In this document: piece by piece, positions 14,753 to 18,262 of the stretch
How the letters are laid out: each line of letters begins with the position of its first letter
Numbering within the stretch: position 1 is the first letter of the stretch
Origin: JBFWWW01 sp050245975
GTDB lineage: Bacteria; Pseudomonadota; Alphaproteobacteria; Rhizobiales; Hyphomicrobiaceae
Reading direction: 5' to 3'
NCBI GenBank assembly: GCA_050245975.1
Contig: JBFWWW010000064.1
Coordinates: 1-18,262 of the forward strand
Length of the DNA stretch: 18,262 nucleotides
Made by a program: the position numbers and the translations under genes
The notes under the pieces: generated by a model
What the model was told of the DNA's origin: nothing
Seen by the model: the letters and a program-made list of their open reading frames with translations, nothing else
Databases searched by the model: none

Positions 14753-15757
14753 TTATTTACAGGATTGAGCGACGGCCTTGGCGCGCTCGGCAAGGTGGAC
14801 GGCTTGCGGCCCGAGCTTGGAGCTGAACTCCTTGCGGAAGGCTTCGACCGACTGCTCCCATTTCGGCAGGTCTTTGAGCTCGATGACGCTGACGCCGGCG
14901 TCCTTCATGAGCTTCAGGTTGTCCTGCCAGATTTTCGCGCTGCTCTCGCGCAACTCCGCCCCGGCCGTCTCGGCCGACGACTGCAACACGTCCTGCATGT
15001 CCTTCGGCAGCTTTTGCCAATAGCGCTCGGCAACCAGCAGGTAGTAACCGGGATTGATATGCCGGGTGACCGTGAAATTCTTTGCGACCTCCTGGAAGCG
15101 CGACGGGTAGATCATTTGCGGGCTGGCCTCCATACCGTCGATGGTGCCGCCATCGAGACCGACATAGATTTCCGTCCACGGCATCTGCACGGGATTGGCC
15201 CCCATGGCGCGGAGCGTGCCGAGATAGAGCGGCGCCGGTCCACGCATCTTCATGCCGGCCAGATCCTCGAAGCGTTCCACCGGCTTTTTCGTCAGAAGGC
15301 CGCGTTCGCCGATGCCCCACGCCGTCAGGGGCCGGAAGCCCTTCGGGACGGACAGCTTGGCAACGTCCGGCATGACATCGAGGAAAACCTGCACGGCGCA
15401 TTTGTCGTTCCGGGACGTGAACGGCAGTTCGAGCACGCCGACTTCCGGCACGTACTGAGCGAGTCCGGTCCCGAGCGTTGCGACCAACTCGACGCTGCCG
15501 ATCCGCACGGCCTCCGTCACTTCGCGTTCGTTTCCGAGCTTGCCGTCGAAGAAGAGGCTGATCTTCATGCGCCCCTTGGAGCGCTCGGTCACGAGATCTG
15601 CCATGCGCTGCATGGCGACGTTCGTCGGATCTTTGGCGGCAAGATAACCGCCGTAGCGCAGCGTGAATTCCGGCGCCTGCGCGCTCGCACCGCCGAGCGG
15701 CAGGAACAATGTACAGATGCCTGCCACGGCACCCAGATTGAACAAACGACGCGACAT
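14753..15757 (-). CDS. TRAP transporter periplasmic binding protein, DctP type
   Basis: This is the periplasmic receptor (334 residues) of a TRAP importer, which uses the sodium or proton gradient and not ATP. A Sec signal is visible: MSRRLFNLG, a hydrophobic core, and cleavage ASA|QA after residue 26. The mature protein has the DctP pattern: GGYLAAKDPTNVAMQRMADL, FFDGKLGNEREVTEAVRIGSVEL, and the ligand region AGMKMRGPAPLYLGTLRAMG, where R172 matches the arginine that usually binds the substrate carboxylate. It is therefore likely to bind an organic acid (family knowledge). ATG 15755-15757 has GGGAGG upstream. The frame continues further 5' inside dctM but that is a shadow reading, not a fusion. 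Confidence 0.95.
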   Translation of the reverse strand: MSRRLFNLGAVAGICTLFLPLGGASAQAPEFTLRYGGYLAAKDPTNVAMQRMADLVTERSKGRMKISLFFDGKLGNEREVTEAVRIGSVELVATLGTGLAQYVPEVGVLELPFTSRNDKCAVQVFLDVMPDVAKLSVPKGFRPLTAWGIGERGLLTKKPVERFEDLAGMKMRGPAPLYLGTLRAMGANPVQMPWTEIYVGLDGGTIDGMEASPQMIYPSRFQEVAKNFTVTRHINPGYYLLVAERYWQKLPKDMQDVLQSSAETAGAELRESSAKIWQDNLKLMKDAGVSVIELKDLPKWEQSVEAFRKEFSSKLGPQAVHLAERAKAVAQSCK

Positions 15758-15774
15758 ATGCTGTTTCCTCCCTG

Positions 15775-17052
15775 TCACTTCACCAGCCTTGCAAGAACGA
15801 GAACGACGCCAGGCACCATCGCGGTCACGGCGAGAGCGATGATCAGCGCAGGCATGAATTTCCAGATCAGGCCCTCGACCTCCCGCATGCTCGTGCGGGC
15901 GATGGCGATGGCGACGAAGAGGCTGATTGCCACCGGCGGAGTGACGGACGCGATGATCATCGCGAAGATCATGACGACGCCGAAGTGGATCGGATCGAAC
16001 CCCAGCTGCGCGCCGATTGCCGAGAACGTGCCGGCGAACATGATGCAGATCGCCGTGGCTTCCACCACGGTCCCAAGAACAACCACGAACGCGATCATCA
16101 GGGAGAACACGACCCAGGCATTGGTCGATACGGAGAACAGGAGGCCCTGCACCGTATCCTGAAAATTCATACGGCTCAGGATGTCGCCGAAGGGCGTCGA
16201 GAGCGCGATGATGATCATGACCATTCCGCTCGACACGGCGGAGCTCAGAAGAATGTCGGGCAGTTGCCGCAGACGGATCGAGCGTCGGATCGCCAGCGTG
16301 GATGCGGCGACGAGAAGGACGCAGAGAATGGCCGACTCCGTCGGCGTCACGATGCCGAACCGGATACCGAGAACCACTGCCAGCGGCAGCAGCAGAACGA
16401 CGATCGAGCGCACGAAGCGGACCGCCATTTCCTTCACGGGCGGCCGCTCGCGCCGGAAGTCGTAGCCGCGCACGCGGATGGAGATAAACACGAATGCGGT
16501 GATGGCAACGGCGATGATCAGGCCGGGGATGACGCCACCCATGAACATCTGGCCGATGGAAACCTCGGCGATGTGGGCATAGACGATCATCAGCGTGCTG
16601 GGCGGGATCATGGGAGCCATGGTCGACGCCATGACCGTCACCACGACCGCAAAATCTCGATCGAACCCGCGCTTCACCATGCTCGGGATCATTACCGAGC
16701 CGACAGCGGCGGTGTCGGATACCGTCGAACCGGACGGCCCCGAGAACATCAGCGAGACGAGAATATTGACGTAGGCGAGCCCGCCGCGGATCCACCCGAC
16801 GACCGCGTCCGCGAAGTCGACGAGATCATCGATGACGCCGCCGCGGTACATCAGCTCGCCTGCCAGAACGAAGAACGGCAGCGTCAGGAGCGGGGTCGAG
16901 TCGATGCCGCCAAAGGTCCGGCTGACGAACGAGAGCATCGGCACATCGAGCAGCAGCAGCCCGAGAGCGGCGGAGGCGCCGATCGCGGCGGCAATGGACA
17001 CGCCGGCAAAGATCAGCACGAAGAAGGCAAGGAAAACGATCAGAAGTTCCAC
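15775..17052 (-). CDS. dctM: TRAP transporter large permease, DctM type
   Basis: This is the large inner-membrane subunit (425 residues) that carries the substrate across the membrane. It is hydrophobic throughout, with about eleven or twelve membrane segments. DctM landmarks include FSGPSGSTVSDTAAVGSVMI (103-122), PSMVKRGFDRDFAVVVT (123-139) and the MAPMIPPSTLMIVYAH segment (145-160), plus a C-terminal repeat with VLGTVVEATAICIMFAGTF. The start codon is GTG at 17050-17052, with a modest AGGG about 8 bases upstream, and gives the expected N-terminus (ELLIVFLAFF). It lies 33 bases after dctQ and 17 bases before the binding-protein gene. Confidence 0.95.
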   Translation of the reverse strand: MELLIVFLAFFVLIFAGVSIAAAIGASAALGLLLLDVPMLSFVSRTFGGIDSTPLLTLPFFVLAGELMYRGGVIDDLVDFADAVVGWIRGGLAYVNILVSLMFSGPSGSTVSDTAAVGSVMIPSMVKRGFDRDFAVVVTVMASTMAPMIPPSTLMIVYAHIAEVSIGQMFMGGVIPGLIIAVAITAFVFISIRVRGYDFRRERPPVKEMAVRFVRSIVVLLLPLAVVLGIRFGIVTPTESAILCVLLVAASTLAIRRSIRLRQLPDILLSSAVSSGMVMIIIALSTPFGDILSRMNFQDTVQGLLFSVSTNAWVVFSLMIAFVVVLGTVVEATAICIMFAGTFSAIGAQLGFDPIHFGVVMIFAMIIASVTPPVAISLFVAIAIARTSMREVEGLIWKFMPALIIALAVTAMVPGVVLVLARLVK

Positions 17053-17085
17053 CGGGATACCCTGCAGCTTGGCCGTTGCAGCAGA

Positions 17086-17622
17086 TCAATCGATTACATC
17101 GAGCGCGTTCTGAGCGCTTTCGCCGAGACCCAGGCGGATGGCGACGAGATCGAGGATCGCGAGCAAGCCGCCGACGGGGATCGCGGCGTAGGGCCAGCCC
17201 ATGTGCGTCGGCCAACCCGACAGCAATTCGATGTCGATGAGACTGAGCGAGGGCGCCGCCTGATCGAGATTGATGAGCGTGAGCTCGAGACCGTAGTAAA
17301 GGAAGATCACGGCCAGTACGCCCAGCATCGCGTCGGCCAAGTACTGCGACGCACGTTGGACCCATGCCGGGAACAGGCGCACAAGGACATCGGTGGATGC
17401 ATGTCCGTTACGGCGGATCAGGTAGCCGAACGCCAGCAGCACCGTCCAGACATGGAGATACCGGGTCAATTCCTCGGCCCAATTGAAAGAGCCGATCTGC
17501 GGGATATAGCGGCTCATGAACGACAGCGTATAAACCGCGGTCATGACGCCAAGCAGAGCCGCCAGGGTTCCATTGCGCAGTCGATCAACCGCGTTTAGGC
17601 CTGCCACGAGCGCGGGACGCAT
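17086..17622 (-). CDS. dctQ: TRAP transporter small permease, DctQ type
   Basis: This is the small inner-membrane subunit (178 residues) that associates with DctM. Four membrane segments are visible, at about 16-38, 56-70, 95-115 and 145-168. The DctQ signature FNWAEELTRYLHVWTVLLAF (46-65), followed by H74, is clear. ATG 17620-17622 has GGAGG 7 bases upstream. The gene starts inside the 3' end of the GntR regulator gene, with a 38-base overlap in another frame, so its translation may be coupled to that of the regulator. The open frame extending to 17919 is a shadow of the GntR gene. Confidence 0.94.
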   Translation of the reverse strand: MRPALVAGLNAVDRLRNGTLAALLGVMTAVYTLSFMSRYIPQIGSFNWAEELTRYLHVWTVLLAFGYLIRRNGHASTDVLVRLFPAWVQRASQYLADAMLGVLAVIFLYYGLELTLINLDQAAPSLSLIDIELLSGWPTHMGWPYAAIPVGGLLAILDLVAIRLGLGESAQNALDVID

Positions 17623-18262
17623 TGGCTTTCCTCCGTAGTCCGTCTTTTGTGTCTTTTCTTGTCGCAAGGGTCGCCTTGAGAAGGCTTTCCGTCTCGCGCA
17701 GATGATCCAGCATCGCGCGACGCGCGCGCGACGGCTTTCCTGTCTTGATGGCCGCCCATATCTCATCGTGCGCCAGCGCGCCTTCGACGGCTCCGCGCTC
17801 GGTGCCGAGCGTGATGCGGTGGCTGGCCACATAGAGGTTGAGAAGGCTCGCGATGATCCGGCTGAGGATCGGATTGTGCGAGGCCTTTGCGATGGCGAGG
17901 TGGAACGCAATCCCGACATCGACTTTCGCGTCGAGCTCGGAGACCGAATGCAGCTCGCGGGCTGCAGCTTCGATCGTCAGCAGCTCCTCGACCGTTGCGT
18001 TCGAGGCGGTGAGTTCCGCCGCCGTCGGCTCCAGGCTGATGCGCACGGTCATCAGATCCTGCAGCGCGTCGACGGGGACGGGCAGAACCAGGGTCGCCGC
18101 ATCGAATAGGCTGTCGTCGAGCGTTTCGCGCACGTAGACGCCGCCGCCCTGGCGCGAGCGCACAATTCCCTGCGCGGCAAGAATGGTCAGTGCTTCCCGC
18201 ACCACGCTGCGCGCCACCCCGTAAGTGAGCCCCAACTCGCGTTCTGTCGGCAGCTTGCCTCC
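17585..18262 (-). CDS. GntR-family regulator, FadR/FCD subgroup (N-terminus off window)
   Basis: 225 residues of this transcriptional regulator are visible. The truncated start reads GGKLPTERELGLTYGVARSV followed by VREALTILAAQGIV, the second half of a GntR winged helix-turn-helix, so the true start lies beyond the right edge; an internal TTG at 18235 is not the start. The C-terminal FCD domain (from about SLFDAATLVLPV) has the helices and polar residues usual for metal and ligand binding (DVGIAFHLAIAKASHN, then HDEIWAAIKTGKPSRARRAMLDHL). The tail is basic (RKANASRARGRPKRG). Such proteins usually repress the adjacent transport and catabolic operon until an organic-acid ligand binds (family knowledge). 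It heads the TRAP operon and overlaps dctQ by 38 bases. Confidence 0.93.
   Translation of the reverse strand, partial: GGKLPTERELGLTYGVARSVVREALTILAAQGIVRSRQGGGVYVRETLDDSLFDAATLVLPVPVDALQDLMTVRISLEPTAAELTASNATVEELLTIEAAARELHSVSELDAKVDVGIAFHLAIAKASHNPILSRIIASLLNLYVASHRITLGTERGAVEGALAHDEIWAAIKTGKPSRARRAMLDHLRETESLLKATLATRKDTKDGLRRKANASRARGRPKRG
17630..17634 (-). promoter_or_regulatory. Ribosome binding site of dctQ inside the GntR gene
   Basis: GGAGG on the minus strand lies 7 bases before the dctQ ATG and within GntR coding sequence. It confirms the overlapping start and argues against the much longer open frame. Confidence 0.75.

Noticed and set aside
14753..16795. Apparent 680-residue fusion with the TRAP binding protein at its C-terminus
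   Set aside because: The first half is an out-of-frame reading of dctM. The signal peptide and GGGAGG site place the true start at 15757.
15985..17598. Long plus-strand open frame (537 codons) opposite the TRAP permease genes
   Set aside because: Its translation is rich in Arg, Asp, Glu and His with no domain pattern, typical of the antisense of high-GC membrane-protein genes. The minus strand encodes clear DctM and DctQ.
18233..18235. TTG as the start of the GntR gene
   Set aside because: The helix-turn-helix pattern GGKLPTEREL continues unbroken upstream to the window edge, so the gene is truncated by the window rather than starting here.
1..18262. Mobile elements, tRNA or rRNA genes, toxin-antitoxin or phage-defence genes
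   Set aside because: No transposase, integrase, terminal repeats, tRNA-like folds or defence-type domains were seen. All large coding regions are explained by transport, catabolic and regulatory genes.

Overview
The window is a high-GC, densely packed block of catabolic and uptake genes with no mobile element, RNA gene or phage gene that I can see. Gene content (three solute importers of different architecture, FCD-type GntR and IclR regulators, a HyuA/HyuB pair), strong GGAGG-type ribosome sites and codon usage suggest a proteobacterium, most likely an alphaproteobacterium of the Hyphomicrobiales (Bradyrhizobium-like). This placement is inference, because no rRNA or marker gene is present.

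Layout. (1) Bases 1-2315, minus strand: a nitrate/sulfonate/taurine-type ABC importer in the order binding protein, permease, ATPase; the ATPase runs off the left edge. (2) 2316-2621: a 306-base leader/intergenic stretch with an AT-rich tract and a small hairpin. (3) 2622-7972, minus strand: a tightly coupled operon of hyuA-like and hyuB-like ATP-dependent hydantoinase/oxoprolinase subunits, an M24 'pita-bread' protein with altered metal ligands, and a small NTF2-like (lumazine-binding-like) protein. (4) 7973-8242: a divergent promoter region with two adjacent palindromes. (5) 8243-12176, plus strand: a complete polyamine/opine-type ABC importer (binding protein, ATPase, two permeases). (6) 12173-12946, minus strand: an IclR regulator whose stop codon shares the tetranucleotide CTAG with the stop of the convergent permease. 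(7) 13048-18262, minus strand: an operon reading GntR regulator (5' end off the right edge), TRAP transporter small permease, large permease and binding protein, a HAD-family protein, and a DapA-family aldolase/hydrolase.

How the genes may work together. The divergent pair (hyu operon and polyamine-type ABC importer) looks like import plus intracellular opening of a cyclic amide or ureide, with the M24 protein as a candidate second enzyme. The right-hand operon looks like import of a small organic acid by TRAP, followed by processing by a DapA-type Schiff-base enzyme and a HAD protein, under a GntR repressor. True substrates cannot be read from the sequence. The most interesting point is the M24 protein: three conserved active-site positions (two metal ligands and a histidine) are replaced, as expected for a non-peptidase such as a creatinase-like enzyme, and it is co-transcribed with a hydantoinase-type pair.
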